Below, piece by piece: positions 16,419 to 26,499 of a stretch of DNA of 60,454 bases. This DNA is from CAMAVH01 sp036500145 (lineage in GTDB: Bacteria > Pseudomonadota > Alphaproteobacteria > SMXQ01). The first letter of the stretch is position 1. Each line of letters starts with the position of its first letter. The position numbers and the translations under genes were made by a program. The notes under the pieces are model-generated. The model made no database searches and had not been told where the DNA came from. It saw only the letters and a program-made list of their open reading frames with translations. The stretch is from positions 1 to 60,454 of the forward strand of contig DASYCO010000024.1 in assembly GCA_036500145.1 (NCBI GenBank), written 5' to 3'.

Positions 16419-18140
16419 ATGGCCAAGCAGACCGCCGAAACCCTCGAGAACTTCTCGACCGGCGAAAATTTCGCTGACCTCCTGAACGAAGTCTTCCGCG
16501 CCGACGAGCCCGTCGAGGGCTCGGTGCTCCAGGGCACCATCATCGCCATCGAGAACGACGTCGCCGTCATCGACGTCGGCCTCAAGTCCGCCGGCCGCGT
16601 CGAGCTGAAGGAATTCGCAGTTCCCGGCATGAAGGCGGACGTGAAGGTCGGCGACAAGGTCGACGTCTTCCTCGAGCGCTACGAAGACCGCAACGGCGAG
16701 GCGATGCTCTCGCGCGAGAAGGCGAAGCGCGAGGAAGCCTGGACGCTGCTCGAGCGCTCCTTCAAGGACAACCAGCGCGTCAACGGCGTGATCTTCGGCC
16801 GCGTCAAGGGCGGCTTCACGGTCGACCTCTCCGGCGCCGTGGCCTTCCTGCCCGGCAGCCAGGTCGACATCCGCCCCGTGCGCGACGTCGGCCCGCTGAT
16901 GGGCAGCCCGCAGCCGTTCCAGATCCTCAAGATGGACCGTGCGCGCGGCAACATCGTCGTCTCGCGCCGCGCCGTGCTCGAAGAGAGCCGCGCCGAGGCC
17001 CGCACCGAGCTGGTCGCCAACCTCAAGGAAGGCCAGATCCTCGAGGGCGTGGTCAAGAACATCACCGACTACGGCGCCTTCATCGACCTCGGCGGCGTGG
17101 ACGGCCTGCTCCACATCACCGACATCTCGTGGAAGCGCATCAACCACCCGACGGAAGCCCTGCACATCGGCCAGACCGTGAAGGTCCAGGTCATCCGCTT
17201 CAACCCGGAGACGCAGCGCATCTCGCTCGGCATGAAGCAGCTCGAGGCCGATCCGTGGGACGGCATCGCCGCCAAGTACCCGACCGGCACGAAGTTCAAG
17301 GGCCGCGTCACCAACATCACTGACTACGGCGCCTTCGTCGAGCTGGAGCCGGGCGTCGAAGCCCTCGTCCACGTCTCCGAGATGAGCTGGACCAAGAAGA
17401 ACGTCCACCCGGGCAAGATCGTCTCCACCAGCCAGGAAGTCGAAGTTCAGATCCTCGACGTCGATCCGGTGAAGCGCCGCATCTCGCTCGGCCTGAAGCA
17501 GTGCCTGGACAACCCGTGGGCGACCTTCGCCGACAAGTATCCGCCGGGCACCGAGATCGAAGGCGAGATCCGCAACATCACCGAGTTCGGCCTCTTCGTG
17601 GGCCTGCCCGGCGACATCGACGGCATGGTTCACCTGTCCGACCTGGACTGGAAGCGCGCCGGCGACGAAGCCATCGCCGACTACAAGAAGGGCGACATGG
17701 TGAAGGTGAAGGTGCTCGACATCGACACCGACAAGGAGCGCATCTCGCTGGGCATCAAGCAGCTCGGCGCCGATCCGTTCGAAGGCCAGACCACCGAGCT
17801 GAAGAAGGGCGAGATCGTCACCTGCACGGTCACCGCCGTCAGCGACAAGGGCCTCGACGTCGAGCTCGCCAGCGGCGCGCCCGGCTTCATCCGCAAGGCC
17901 GACCTCGCCAAGGAACGCGGCGACCAGCGCCCCGAGCGCTTCGCCGTCGGCGAGAAGATCGACGCTCAGGTGCTCACGATGGACCGCATCAGCCGCAAGC
18001 TGACGCTGTCGGTCAAGGCGCACGAGATCGCCGACGAGAAGCAGGCGATGGCGCAGTACGGATCGTCGGACTCGGGCGCGAGCCTGGGCGACATCCTCGG
18101 CGCCGCGCTCAACCGCGCCAAGGAAAACGACAAGAAGTAA
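16419..18140 (+). CDS. rpsA: 30S ribosomal protein S1
   Basis: The 573-residue protein has six S1 OB-fold repeats. Repeats 3-6 are marked by VVKNITDYGAFIDLGGVDGL, VTNITDYGAFVELEPGVEAL, IRNITEFGLFVGLPGDIDGM and VTAVSDKGLDVELASGAPGF. S1 binds mRNA and helps initiation. Two starts are possible: GTG at 16392 with GAAGGA 5 bases upstream, or ATG at 16419 (MAKQTAETLEN), which I prefer because it begins nearer to known S1 termini. The GTG start would add nine residues. A GAAA-loop terminator follows at 18167. Confidence 0.96.
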   Translation: MAKQTAETLENFSTGENFADLLNEVFRADEPVEGSVLQGTIIAIENDVAVIDVGLKSAGRVELKEFAVPGMKADVKVGDKVDVFLERYEDRNGEAMLSREKAKREEAWTLLERSFKDNQRVNGVIFGRVKGGFTVDLSGAVAFLPGSQVDIRPVRDVGPLMGSPQPFQILKMDRARGNIVVSRRAVLEESRAEARTELVANLKEGQILEGVVKNITDYGAFIDLGGVDGLLHITDISWKRINHPTEALHIGQTVKVQVIRFNPETQRISLGMKQLEADPWDGIAAKYPTGTKFKGRVTNITDYGAFVELEPGVEALVHVSEMSWTKKNVHPGKIVSTSQEVEVQILDVDPVKRRISLGLKQCLDNPWATFADKYPPGTEIEGEIRNITEFGLFVGLPGDIDGMVHLSDLDWKRAGDEAIADYKKGDMVKVKVLDIDTDKERISLGIKQLGADPFEGQTTELKKGEIVTCTVTAVSDKGLDVELASGAPGFIRKADLAKERGDQRPERFAVGEKIDAQVLTMDRISRKLTLSVKAHEIADEKQAMAQYGSSDSGASLGDILGAALNRAKENDKK

Positions 18141-18166
18141 GGCCTTCTCCGTCGCAGACCATGAAG

Positions 18167-18200
18167 ACGCCGCATCGGGAAACCGGTGCGGCGTTTTTCT
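18167..18200 (+). terminator. Intrinsic terminator of rpsA
   Basis: ACGCCGCATCGG (18167-18178) pairs with CCGGTGCGGCGT (18183-18194) with one G-U pair and a GAAA tetraloop, then TTTTCTTTG. It begins 27 bases after the rpsA stop: a textbook rho-independent terminator. Confidence 0.92.
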
Positions 18201-18336
18201 TTGGGGGCCCTTCCGTCTCGGCTGGCCCCGGCCCGGAACACGCCGTCCGTTCCGCGCATCAATTCTTCGTTTCCGCGTTCCGCGCGCCGCCGGTTGCGCG
18301 TAGAATCGCGCCCTCCACCACCGAGAGGATTCCGCC

Positions 18337-19257
18337 ATGTCGCTCGACACAGACGCGCTGATCGACCGCCGCCGCCTCAAGCGCCGCCTGACCGCCTGGC
18401 GCGTGATCGCCGTGGTGGCCATCCTCGGCATTGCGCTCATCGCCGTCGGCAAGCGCGGCGGCACCGTCGCCCCCTGGAACAAGAGCCACATCGCGCGCAT
18501 CAGCGTCGAGGGCGTGATCTCCGACGACCGCGCGCGCGACGAGGCGCTCAAGAAGGCCGCCGACGATCCCGACGTGAAGGCCCTCATCGTCTACATCGAC
18601 AGCCCCGGCGGCACCGTGGTCGGCGGCGAGGACCTCTACGAGCGCCTGCGCGACATCTCCGCCAAGAAGCCGGTGGTCGCCACCATGGGCACGCTGGCCG
18701 CCTCGGGCGGCTACATGACCGCCATCGGCGCCGACTACATCCTGGCGCGCCAAGGCACCATCACCGGCTCCATCGGCGTGCTGATGCAGACCACGGAATT
18801 CACCGGCCTGATGGAGAAGCTCGGCGTCGAGGCCGAGGCGATCAAGAGCGCGCCGCTCAAGGCCGTGCCCTCGCCCTTCGAGAAGCTGACCCCGGCTGGC
18901 CGCGAGGCCACCCGCGTCGTCGTCATGGACATGTACGACATGTTCGTCGGCATGGTCGCCGAGCGCCGCCACCTGTCCCACGAGGATGCCCTGAAGCTCG
19001 CCGACGGCCGCGTCTTCACCGGCCGCCAGGCCGTGGAAAACAAGCTGGTGGACGCCATCGGCGGCGAGGCGGAAGCCCGCGACTGGCTCGCCGAGAACCG
19101 CAGCATCCCGCGCGACACCCCCGTCCGGGAACTCAAAGTCGAGAAGCCGGACGACGGAATCAGTGGCGTGGTCGGCAAAGCGATGGGAAAAGCGCTGTTT
19201 TCTGAACGGGTTACACTTGACGGACTGGTTTCCCTTTGGCACCCTGACCTCCGGTAA
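18337..19257 (+). CDS. sppA: Signal peptide peptidase SppA (S49 family)
   Basis: The 306-residue membrane-anchored protease degrades cleaved signal peptides. One N-terminal helix at about residues 20-37 (AWRVIAVVAILGIALIAVG) anchors it. The Ser-Lys dyad is visible as S123 in TLAASGGYMTA and K175 in KSAPLKAVPSPF, 52 residues apart as in the short Bacillus-type enzyme. The IDSPGGTV motif is present. GAGAGGA precedes the ATG. ihfB follows 53 bases downstream. Confidence 0.93.
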   Translation: MSLDTDALIDRRRLKRRLTAWRVIAVVAILGIALIAVGKRGGTVAPWNKSHIARISVEGVISDDRARDEALKKAADDPDVKALIVYIDSPGGTVVGGEDLYERLRDISAKKPVVATMGTLAASGGYMTAIGADYILARQGTITGSIGVLMQTTEFTGLMEKLGVEAEAIKSAPLKAVPSPFEKLTPAGREATRVVVMDMYDMFVGMVAERRHLSHEDALKLADGRVFTGRQAVENKLVDAIGGEAEARDWLAENRSIPRDTPVRELKVEKPDDGISGVVGKAMGKALFSERVTLDGLVSLWHPDLR

Positions 19258-19310
19258 GGCCGGGCGCCGGCCGCCAAAGGCCGGCAACGTCCGGGGAAAC
19301 GAGGGGACCG

Positions 19311-19610
19311 ATGACCAAGTCCGAATTGATCTTGCGTCTCGCCGAGCTTAACCCGCACCTGTACCACCGCGACGTCGAGCGCATCGTGACGGCTATCTTC
19401 GACGAGATCACCACGGCCCTCGGGCGCGGCGATCGCGTGGAACTTCGCGGTTTTGGGGCCTTTTCCGTCAAAAAGCGCGATTCGCGCGTCGGCCGCAACC
19501 CGCGCACCGGCAGCGCCGTGCAAGTCGCCGAGAAGGCCGTGCCCTTCTTCAAGACCGGCAAGCAGCTGCGCGAACGGCTGAACGGTGAGAAGCCGACCTC
19601 GATCGACTGA
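19311..19610 (+). CDS. ihfB: Integration host factor subunit beta
   Basis: The 99-residue DNA-bending protein is of the HU/IHF family: MTKSELILRLAELNPHLYHRD, then VELRGFGAFSVKKRDSRVGRNPRTG with the beta-arm proline. This PRTG arm and the sppA neighbour identify the beta subunit rather than HU or IHF-alpha. IHF assists sigma-54 promoters, among other roles; rpoN is in the same window. GAGGGGACCG precedes the ATG. Confidence 0.93.
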   Translation: MTKSELILRLAELNPHLYHRDVERIVTAIFDEITTALGRGDRVELRGFGAFSVKKRDSRVGRNPRTGSAVQVAEKAVPFFKTGKQLRERLNGEKPTSID

Positions 19611-19758
19611 GGGCCCGACTGAGGCCCGCCGGGTCGCCACCCCGGCCTCGGCCCGCGCCGCCCGGCCCCGCCGGGAGGCCGCCCGCCCGCCTTCGCCCCA
19701 GAAACTCCCCGAACCGGCGCTTCGCCTCTGCGAGCGATTCGCGCTATAAGCTTCGCGC

Positions 19759-20127
19759 ATGAAAATCTTGTTCTGGATCGTCGCGGTCCCCGCCATCGCC
19801 ATCGCCATGTCCTTCGGCGTCTCCAACCCGGAGAGCGTGTCGATCGGCCTGTGGCCTCTGGTCCACAAGGTCCAGATGCCGGTCTACGCCGCCGTCACCG
19901 TGGCGCTGTTCTTCGGCTTCTTCGTCGGCGTCCTGATCGCCTGGATCGACAGCCTGCGCCACCGCGCCGAGGCCCGCCGCCTGGCCCGCCGCCTGCGCGA
20001 GCTGGAAGCCGAGGACGCCCGCCTGCGCCGCGAACTGGCCATGGCGCGGGGAAACGACAGGGTGGGCGGCACGGACAGCGATTCGGAAGCGGCGCTGCGC
20101 CGCCTCAACGTCGCCACCTACGAATAA
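19759..20127 (+). CDS. LapA family membrane protein (DUF1049)
   Basis: The 122-residue protein has two transmembrane helices (about residues 3-22 and 40-63) enclosing a short loop with SNPESVSIGLWPL, then an Arg/Glu-rich coiled coil (RHRAEARRLARRLRELEAED). This is the LapA/YciS layout, a helper of LPS-assembly quality control in E. coli, where it works with LapB. No lapB is present here. Its place between ihfB and pyrF is the common alphaproteobacterial order. The role here is inferred from the family. Confidence 0.8.
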   Translation: MKILFWIVAVPAIAIAMSFGVSNPESVSIGLWPLVHKVQMPVYAAVTVALFFGFFVGVLIAWIDSLRHRAEARRLARRLRELEAEDARLRRELAMARGNDRVGGTDSDSEAALRRLNVATYE

Positions 20128-20147
20128 CGCTCTCAGCGGATAGCTCC

Positions 20148-20879
20148 ATGACCGATGCCAACAGCATGGCGGCGCGCCTCTACGTCGCCCTCGACACGCA
20201 AGACCTCGCCCGCGCCGAACAGCTCGCCGCCGCCGTCGCCCCTGCCGGCGCCAGCCTCAAGCTCGGCCTCGAGTTCTTCTCGGCGCACGGCCCGGCCGGC
20301 GTCGCCAAGGTGAAGGCTAAGGCCCCGTCCTCACGCCTGTTCCTCGACCTCAAGTTCCACGACATCCCCAACACGGTGGCTTCCGCCGTGCGCGCCGTCG
20401 TCGCCGTCGCGCCCTACATGCTCAACGTCCATGCCGCCGGCGGCCCCGCCATGCTGCGCGCCGCCAAGGACGCCGCCGCCGAAGAAGCCGCCAAGCGCGG
20501 CATCGCGCGGCCCCTGGTACTCGCCGTCACCGTGCTGACCAGCCTCGACGACGCCGACCTCGCCGCCGTCGGGCAGACGCCGCCCGCCGCCGAGCAGGTC
20601 AAGCGGCTCGCCGCGCTGACGCAGTCCTGCGGCCTCGACGGCGTCGTCTGCTCGGCCCATGAAGCCAGCATTTTAAGGGCTTTGTGCGGCCCCGACTTCC
20701 GCCTCGTCGTGCCCGGCATCCGGCCCAAGGGCGCCGACGTCGGCGACCAGAAGCGCGTCATGGGCCCGGCCGAAGCCATCGCCGCCGGCGCCAGCGACCT
20801 CGTGGTCGGCCGCCCGATCACGGGCGCCGACGATCCGGCCGCCGCCGCGCGCGCCATCGCGCAGGACATGGCGAGCTGA
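20148..20879 (+). CDS. pyrF: Orotidine 5'-phosphate decarboxylase
   Basis: The 243-residue TIM barrel makes UMP from OMP. The catalytic Lys/Asp set is visible in LFLDLKFHDIPNTV, and the phosphate-binding part in VVPGIRPKGADVGDQKRVM and LVVGRPITGADDP. The ATG at 20148 (MTDANSMAARLYVALDTQD) fits the family start; a second ATG at 20166 is possible. It is followed by trpF 16 bases on, so a pyrimidine gene heads the tryptophan run. Confidence 0.95.
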   Translation: MTDANSMAARLYVALDTQDLARAEQLAAAVAPAGASLKLGLEFFSAHGPAGVAKVKAKAPSSRLFLDLKFHDIPNTVASAVRAVVAVAPYMLNVHAAGGPAMLRAAKDAAAEEAAKRGIARPLVLAVTVLTSLDDADLAAVGQTPPAAEQVKRLAALTQSCGLDGVVCSAHEASILRALCGPDFRLVVPGIRPKGADVGDQKRVMGPAEAIAAGASDLVVGRPITGADDPAAAARAIAQDMAS

Positions 20880-20895
20880 TGTCGGTCTTTCAATC

Positions 20896-21543
20896 ATGAC
20901 GGTCGGCGCCAAGATCTGCGGCATCAATTCGCGCGCCGCTTTGGAAGCGGCCGTGGCGGGCGGAGCCGAGTTCGTCGGCTTCATCTTCTACCCGCCGAGC
21001 CCGCGCTACATCGCGCCCGAGGACGCCGGCCAGCTCGCCAGGCTGGTGCCGCCGCACATCAAGAAGGTCGGCGTGTTCGTCGACGCCGATCCGATGGAGA
21101 TCGACGGCGTCATGCTCGAAGCGCCGCTCGACGTGCTGCAGTTCCACGGCACCGAAAGCCCGCGCAACATCGACGAGCTGCGCATCACCTTCCGCCTGCC
21201 CGCCATCAAGGCGATCAAGATCGGCGCGCCTGCCGACATCGAGGCGGCGCGCGGCTTCGAAGGCCACGCCGACTACCTGATGTTCGACGCCAAGCCGCCC
21301 GCCGACCTGCGGAACGCCCTGCCCGGCGGCAATGCCGTGCGCTTCGACTGGACGCTGCTCGCCGGCACGCGCTGGGAGACGCCCTGGTTCCTGTCCGGCG
21401 GCCTGACGCCGGAAAACCTGCCCGAGGCGGTGCGCGCCACCGGGGCCCGGCTGGTCGACGTCTCCTCCGGGGTGGAAGTCCGCCCCGGCCTGAAGGACCC
21501 CGACAAGATCGCCGCCTTCCTCAAGGCCGCGGCCGCGCTTTGA
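20896..21543 (+). CDS. trpF: Phosphoribosylanthranilate isomerase
   Basis: The 215-residue barrel enzyme carries out the Amadori rearrangement in tryptophan synthesis. The catalytic Cys is in AKICGINSRAAL and the general-acid Asp in the LMFDAKPP segment. FIFYPPSPRYI, VLQFHGTES and FLSGGLTPENLPEAV are family hallmarks. The usual motif is KICG followed by a Leu or Val; Ile is a conservative change. It leads directly into trpB and trpA. Confidence 0.95.
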   Translation: MTVGAKICGINSRAALEAAVAGGAEFVGFIFYPPSPRYIAPEDAGQLARLVPPHIKKVGVFVDADPMEIDGVMLEAPLDVLQFHGTESPRNIDELRITFRLPAIKAIKIGAPADIEAARGFEGHADYLMFDAKPPADLRNALPGGNAVRFDWTLLAGTRWETPWFLSGGLTPENLPEAVRATGARLVDVSSGVEVRPGLKDPDKIAAFLKAAAAL

Positions 21544-21618
21544 CGCCTCAACCCCTTGGCGGATCAGCGAAAACCCCCTCTTGCCAAGCCTGGGGGCACG
21601 GGCTACCACGTTAACCCC

Positions 21619-22856
<1,238 letters not shown>

Positions 22857-22860
<4 letters not shown>

Positions 22861-23732
22861 GCGCCCCGGACATCAAAAAGGGCGCCGACCGCATGGCCGC
22901 GCGCTTCGCCGCGCTGAAGGCCGAGAACCGCGCCGGCCTGGTGACCTTCACCATGGCCTGCGACCCCGACTACGACGCCGCGCTCGCCATCCTCAAGGGC
23001 CTGCCCGGCTCGGGCGCCGACGTCATCGAGCTCGGCATGCCCTTCACCGACCCCATGGCCGACGGCCCGGCGATCCAGGCCGCGGGCCTGCGCGCGCTGA
23101 AGGCCGGCGGCCGCATGACGCGCACGCTCGACATGGTGCGCGAATTCCGCAAGGCCGACAGCGCCACGCCGATCGTGCTGATGGGCTACTACAACCCGAT
23201 CTACATCTACGGCGTCGACAAGTTCGTCGCCGACGCGCTGGCCGCCGGCGTCGACGGCATGATCGTCGTCGACCTGCCGCCCGAGGAAGACGAGGAGTTC
23301 TGCATCCCGGCGCTGAAAGCCGGCCTGCATTTCATCCGCCTCGCGACGCCGACGACCGACGAGAAGCGCCTGCCCGCCGTGCTCGCCAACACCTCGGGCT
23401 TCATCTACTACGTCTCGATCGCCGGCATCACGGGCGCCGCCACGGCCGACGACAAGGCGGTCGCCGCCGCCGTCGCCCGCCTGCGCGCCAAGACGGCCCT
23501 GCCCGTCGCCGTCGGCTTCGGCATCAAGACGCCGGCCCAGGCCGCCGCCATCGGGCGCGTCGCCGACGCCGCCGTGGTCGGCTCGGCCCTGGTGCAGACC
23601 ATCGCCGACAGCCTGGACGGCGAAGGCCGTCCGTCCCCCGACACATCCGCGAAGGCATTGGCCTTCGTGCGTCAACTCGCCGAGGGCGTGCGACACGCCC
23701 GCGCCGCAACAGCATCAGGACGCGTGGCATGA
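22857..23732 (+). CDS. trpA: Tryptophan synthase alpha subunit
   Basis: The 291-residue barrel cleaves indole-glycerol phosphate and channels indole to TrpB. The GTG start overlaps the trpB stop. The catalytic Glu lies in DVIELGMPFTDPMADGPAIQ, the catalytic Asp in MIVVDLPPEEDEEF, and the phosphate site in VGFGIKTPAQAAAIG and VVGSALV. The C-terminal 20 residues are variable. It overlaps the reading frame leading into accD. Confidence 0.96.
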
Positions 23733-23749
23733 GCACCGGAGAATCCGCC

Positions 23750-24682
23750 ATGAACTGGCTCACCAATTTCGTGCGCCCGAAGATCCGCGCCCTCGTCAAG
23801 AAAGAGGACGTGCCGGACAACCTCTGGCAGAAATGCCCGGCCTGCGAGCAGATGGTGTTCCATCGCGACCTCGCGGCGAACCTCTACGTCTGCACGCACT
23901 GCGGCCATCACATGCGCATCGGCGCCGACCAGCGCCTCGCCATGCTGTTCGACAACGGCAAGTACACCCGCATCGAGCTGCCCGACATCGTCATCGACCC
24001 GCTCAAGTTCCGCGACCAGAAGAAATACGCGGACCGCCTGAAGGAATCGCAGAACAAGACCGGCCTGAAGGACGCCATCGTGGTGGCGCACGGCAAGATC
24101 GGCGGCATCAACGCCGTCATGGCCGCCTTCGACTTCCGCTTCATGGGCGGCTCCATGGGCTCCGGCGTCGGCGAGGGCCTCGTCGCCGCCGCCAAGCTCG
24201 CCGTGCTGCAGGAAGCGCCGCTGATCGTCTTCCCGTCCTCGGGCGGCGCCCGCATGCAGGAAGGCGCGCTGTCGCTGATGCAGATGCCGCGCACGACGGT
24301 CGCCGTCGAGATGGTGCGCGACGCCGGCCTGCCCTACGTCGTCGTGCTGACCGATCCCACCACTGGCGGCGTCACCGCCTCCTTCGCCATGCTGGGCGAC
24401 ATCGCCCTCGCCGAGCCGGGCGCCATCATCGGCTTCGCCGGCGCGCGCGTGATCGAAGAGACCATTCGCGAAAAGCTGCCGCCGGGCTTCCAGCGCTCGG
24501 AATACCTGCTCGAGCACGGCATGGTCGACATGGTGGTGGCGCGCAAGGACCTGCGCGAGACGCTGACCCGCATCCTCGGCCTGCTGCTCAACCGCACGCC
24601 GGCCGCCGACGTGGTGACCCTGCCCAGCGACCTCGCCATCCCCGTCGCCGGCAAAGGACGCCCGCGGCCCACCGCCCGCTAA
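23750..24682 (+). CDS. accD: Acetyl-CoA carboxylase carboxyltransferase subunit beta
   Basis: The 310-residue beta subunit transfers carboxyl from biotin to acetyl-CoA for fatty-acid synthesis. The N-terminal zinc ribbon is visible as CPAC and CTHC (KCPACEQMVFHRDLAAN, then YVCTHCGHHM). The crotonase-like core has GGSMGSGVGEG and the GGARMQEGALSLMQM oxyanion region. I prefer the ATG at 23750 (MNWLTNFVRPKIR) because homology starts there and GGAGA stands 8 bases before; an ATG at 23729 overlapping the trpA stop would add seven residues. It sits between trpA and folC, the usual order. Confidence 0.95.
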   Translation: MNWLTNFVRPKIRALVKKEDVPDNLWQKCPACEQMVFHRDLAANLYVCTHCGHHMRIGADQRLAMLFDNGKYTRIELPDIVIDPLKFRDQKKYADRLKESQNKTGLKDAIVVAHGKIGGINAVMAAFDFRFMGGSMGSGVGEGLVAAAKLAVLQEAPLIVFPSSGGARMQEGALSLMQMPRTTVAVEMVRDAGLPYVVVLTDPTTGGVTASFAMLGDIALAEPGAIIGFAGARVIEETIREKLPPGFQRSEYLLEHGMVDMVVARKDLRETLTRILGLLLNRTPAADVVTLPSDLAIPVAGKGRPRPTAR

Positions 24683-24689
24683 TCCGCAG

Positions 24690-25997
24690 ATGAGCGACCA
24701 GGCTGGGGGCAAGCGTGCCGGCAGCGACGTCGTTCTCGAACGGCTGCAAGGCCTGCATCCCAAGATCATCGACCTGTCGCTCGGCCGCATCGAGCGGCTG
24801 CTCGCCAAGCTCGGCCATCCCGAACGCAAGATGCCGCCCGCCATCCATGTGGCGGGCACCAACGGCAAGGGCTCCACGGTCGCCTTCCTGCGCGCCATGC
24901 TGGAAGCGGCGGGCAAGCGCGTGCATGTCTACACCTCGCCTCATCTCGTGCGCTTCCACGAGCGCGTGCGCCTCGCCGGACAGCTGATCGGCGAAGAAGC
25001 CCTGCTCGAGGCGCTGGCGCGCTGCGAGGCGGCCAACGGCGGCGAGAACATTACCTATTTCGAGATCACCACGGCGGCGGCCTACCTCGCCTTCGCCGAG
25101 ACGCCGGCCGACGTGACGTTGCTCGAAGTCGGCCTCGGCGGCCGCTTCGACGCCACCAACGTCATCGACCGCCCGCTCGCCACGGCGATCACGCCGGTCT
25201 CCATGGACCATGAGCAGTATCTCGGCGACACGCTGGGCGAGATCGCCTTCGAGAAGGCCGGCATCCTGAAGCCCGGCGTGCCGGCGATCATCGCGCCGCA
25301 AGCGCCCGAAGCCTTGGCCGTGATCGAGACGCGCGCCGCCGAGATCGGTGCGCCCTTGCGGCGCGGCGGCATCGAATGGTCGGTGCTGACCGACATGGAA
25401 CAGATGGTCTGGCAGGGCGGGGCCAAGTTCATCGGCCTGCCGTTGCCCAACCTGCAGGGCGCGCATCAGCTGACCAATGCCGGCACCGCCATCGCCGTGC
25501 TGGACGCCTTGCCTGAATTCGCCGTCTCCGACGACGCGATCCGCCAGGGCATCACCCATGCCGAATGGCCTGCCCGCCTGCAGCGCCTGACCAAGGGCCT
25601 GCTGGTCGAGCTGCTGCCGCCGCGCAGCGAGCTGTGGCTCGACGGCGGCCACAACCCGTCCGCCGGCGAGGCGCTCGCCGCCCAGGCGGAACGCTGGGCC
25701 GACAAGCCGCTGCTGATCGTCAGCGGCCTCCTGCGCACCAAGGACGCGGCGGGCTTCTTCCGCCCGCTGGCTTCGCACGTGAAGGCCGCGCGCACGGTGG
25801 CGATCCCCGATTCGACGGCGACCCTGAGCGCCGAGGAAACGTCGGAGGCGGCGCAGCGCGCCGGCCTTGCAGCGCCCGCCATGCCCTCCGTCGAAGCCGC
25901 GATCCGCGATCTCGCAAAAGACCTCACGCGCCCGGCGCGCATCCTGATCTGCGGCTCGCTCTATCTCGCCGGCCACGTGCTCAGCGAGAACGGCTGA
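24690..25997 (+). CDS. folC: Folylpolyglutamate synthase / dihydrofolate synthase
   Basis: The 435-residue Mur-ligase-family enzyme adds glutamate to dihydropteroate and folates. The P-loop HVAGTNGKGSTVAFLRAML, the SPHLVRFHERVRL motif, the EVGLGGRFDATNV segment and ELWLDGGHNPSAGEAL are all present. It starts 7 bases after accD and is closed by the bidirectional hairpin at 26017, so it ends the trpF-to-folC transcript. Confidence 0.95.
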   Translation: MSDQAGGKRAGSDVVLERLQGLHPKIIDLSLGRIERLLAKLGHPERKMPPAIHVAGTNGKGSTVAFLRAMLEAAGKRVHVYTSPHLVRFHERVRLAGQLIGEEALLEALARCEAANGGENITYFEITTAAAYLAFAETPADVTLLEVGLGGRFDATNVIDRPLATAITPVSMDHEQYLGDTLGEIAFEKAGILKPGVPAIIAPQAPEALAVIETRAAEIGAPLRRGGIEWSVLTDMEQMVWQGGAKFIGLPLPNLQGAHQLTNAGTAIAVLDALPEFAVSDDAIRQGITHAEWPARLQRLTKGLLVELLPPRSELWLDGGHNPSAGEALAAQAERWADKPLLIVSGLLRTKDAAGFFRPLASHVKAARTVAIPDSTATLSAEETSEAAQRAGLAAPAMPSVEAAIRDLAKDLTRPARILICGSLYLAGHVLSENG

Positions 25998-26016
25998 ACG
26001 CCATCTCCCGGCCAAT

Positions 26017-26048
26017 AAAAAACCCCGCCGTCGCCGGCGGGGTTTTTT
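26017..26048. terminator. Bidirectional terminator between folC and trxA
   Basis: AAAAAACCCCGCCG and CGGCGGGGTTTTTT flank a 4-base loop (TCGC, 26031-26034). The arms are symmetrical with A6 on one side and T6 on the other, so it can end both the plus-strand folC and minus-strand trxA transcripts. Confidence 0.93.
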
Positions 26049-26069
26049 CGTCTCGCGATGAAGCGGGCC

Positions 26070-26390
26070 TTAGAGGACCGACTTCACCCATTCCTGCAGC
26101 GCAGACTTCGGCATGGCGCCGACCTTCGTCGCCGCGACCTGGCCATTCTTGAACAGCATCAGCGTCGGGATGCCGCGCACGCCGTACTTGCTCGGCGTGC
26201 CGCCGTTCTCGTCGATGTTGATCTTGGCGATCGTGACCTGGCCGTCCATGTCCTTCGCGATTTCTTCGAGCGCCGGGGCGATCTGCTTGCACGGGCCGCA
26301 CCATTCGGCCCAGAAGTCGACCAGCACGGGCTGATCGGCCTTCAGCACATCGGCCTCGAACGAGGCGTCGGAGACCTGCTTCAAACCCAT
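26070..26390 (-). CDS. trxA: Thioredoxin 1
   Basis: The 106-residue protein reduces disulfides in cytosolic proteins. The active site WCGPCKQ lies in VLVDFWAEWCGPCKQIAPAL, and the cis-proline loop is YGVRGIPTLMLF. The ATG at 26390 is preceded by AAGGAT; the frame extends further upstream but that part is not thioredoxin. The leader contains a CCGGGC/GCCCGG hairpin (26421-26437). It is expressed from its own promoter (26449-26477), separate from addA, whose stop lies 110 bases upstream. Confidence 0.97.
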   Translation of the reverse strand: MGLKQVSDASFEADVLKADQPVLVDFWAEWCGPCKQIAPALEEIAKDMDGQVTIAKINIDENGGTPSKYGVRGIPTLMLFKNGQVAATKVGAMPKSALQEWVKSVL

Positions 26391-26448
26391 GATAAATCCT
26401 TGAAAAGGTGGGAGAAAATTCCGGGCAGGAAGCCCGGCTGCTGCATTA

Positions 26449-26477
26449 AATCTAGGGGGCGTCCCCCAGGCCGTCAA
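26449..26477 (-). promoter_or_regulatory. Sigma-70 type promoter of trxA
   Basis: On the minus strand TTGACG (26477-26472) and TAGATT (26454-26449) are separated by exactly 17 bases. The match to the TTGACA/TATAAT consensus is 5/6 and 4/6. It lies 59 bases upstream of the trxA ATG and just past the addA stop, so trxA is not dependent on the addBA transcript. Confidence 0.72.
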
Positions 26478-26499
26478 GGCACCGTCCAGTGACCGAGGC

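Noticed and set aside
16224..18587. 787-codon open frame antisense to rpsA
   Set aside because: It lies opposite the clear S1 repeats, has no recognised domain and has the Ala/Asp/Val-rich composition of a GC-rich antisense frame.
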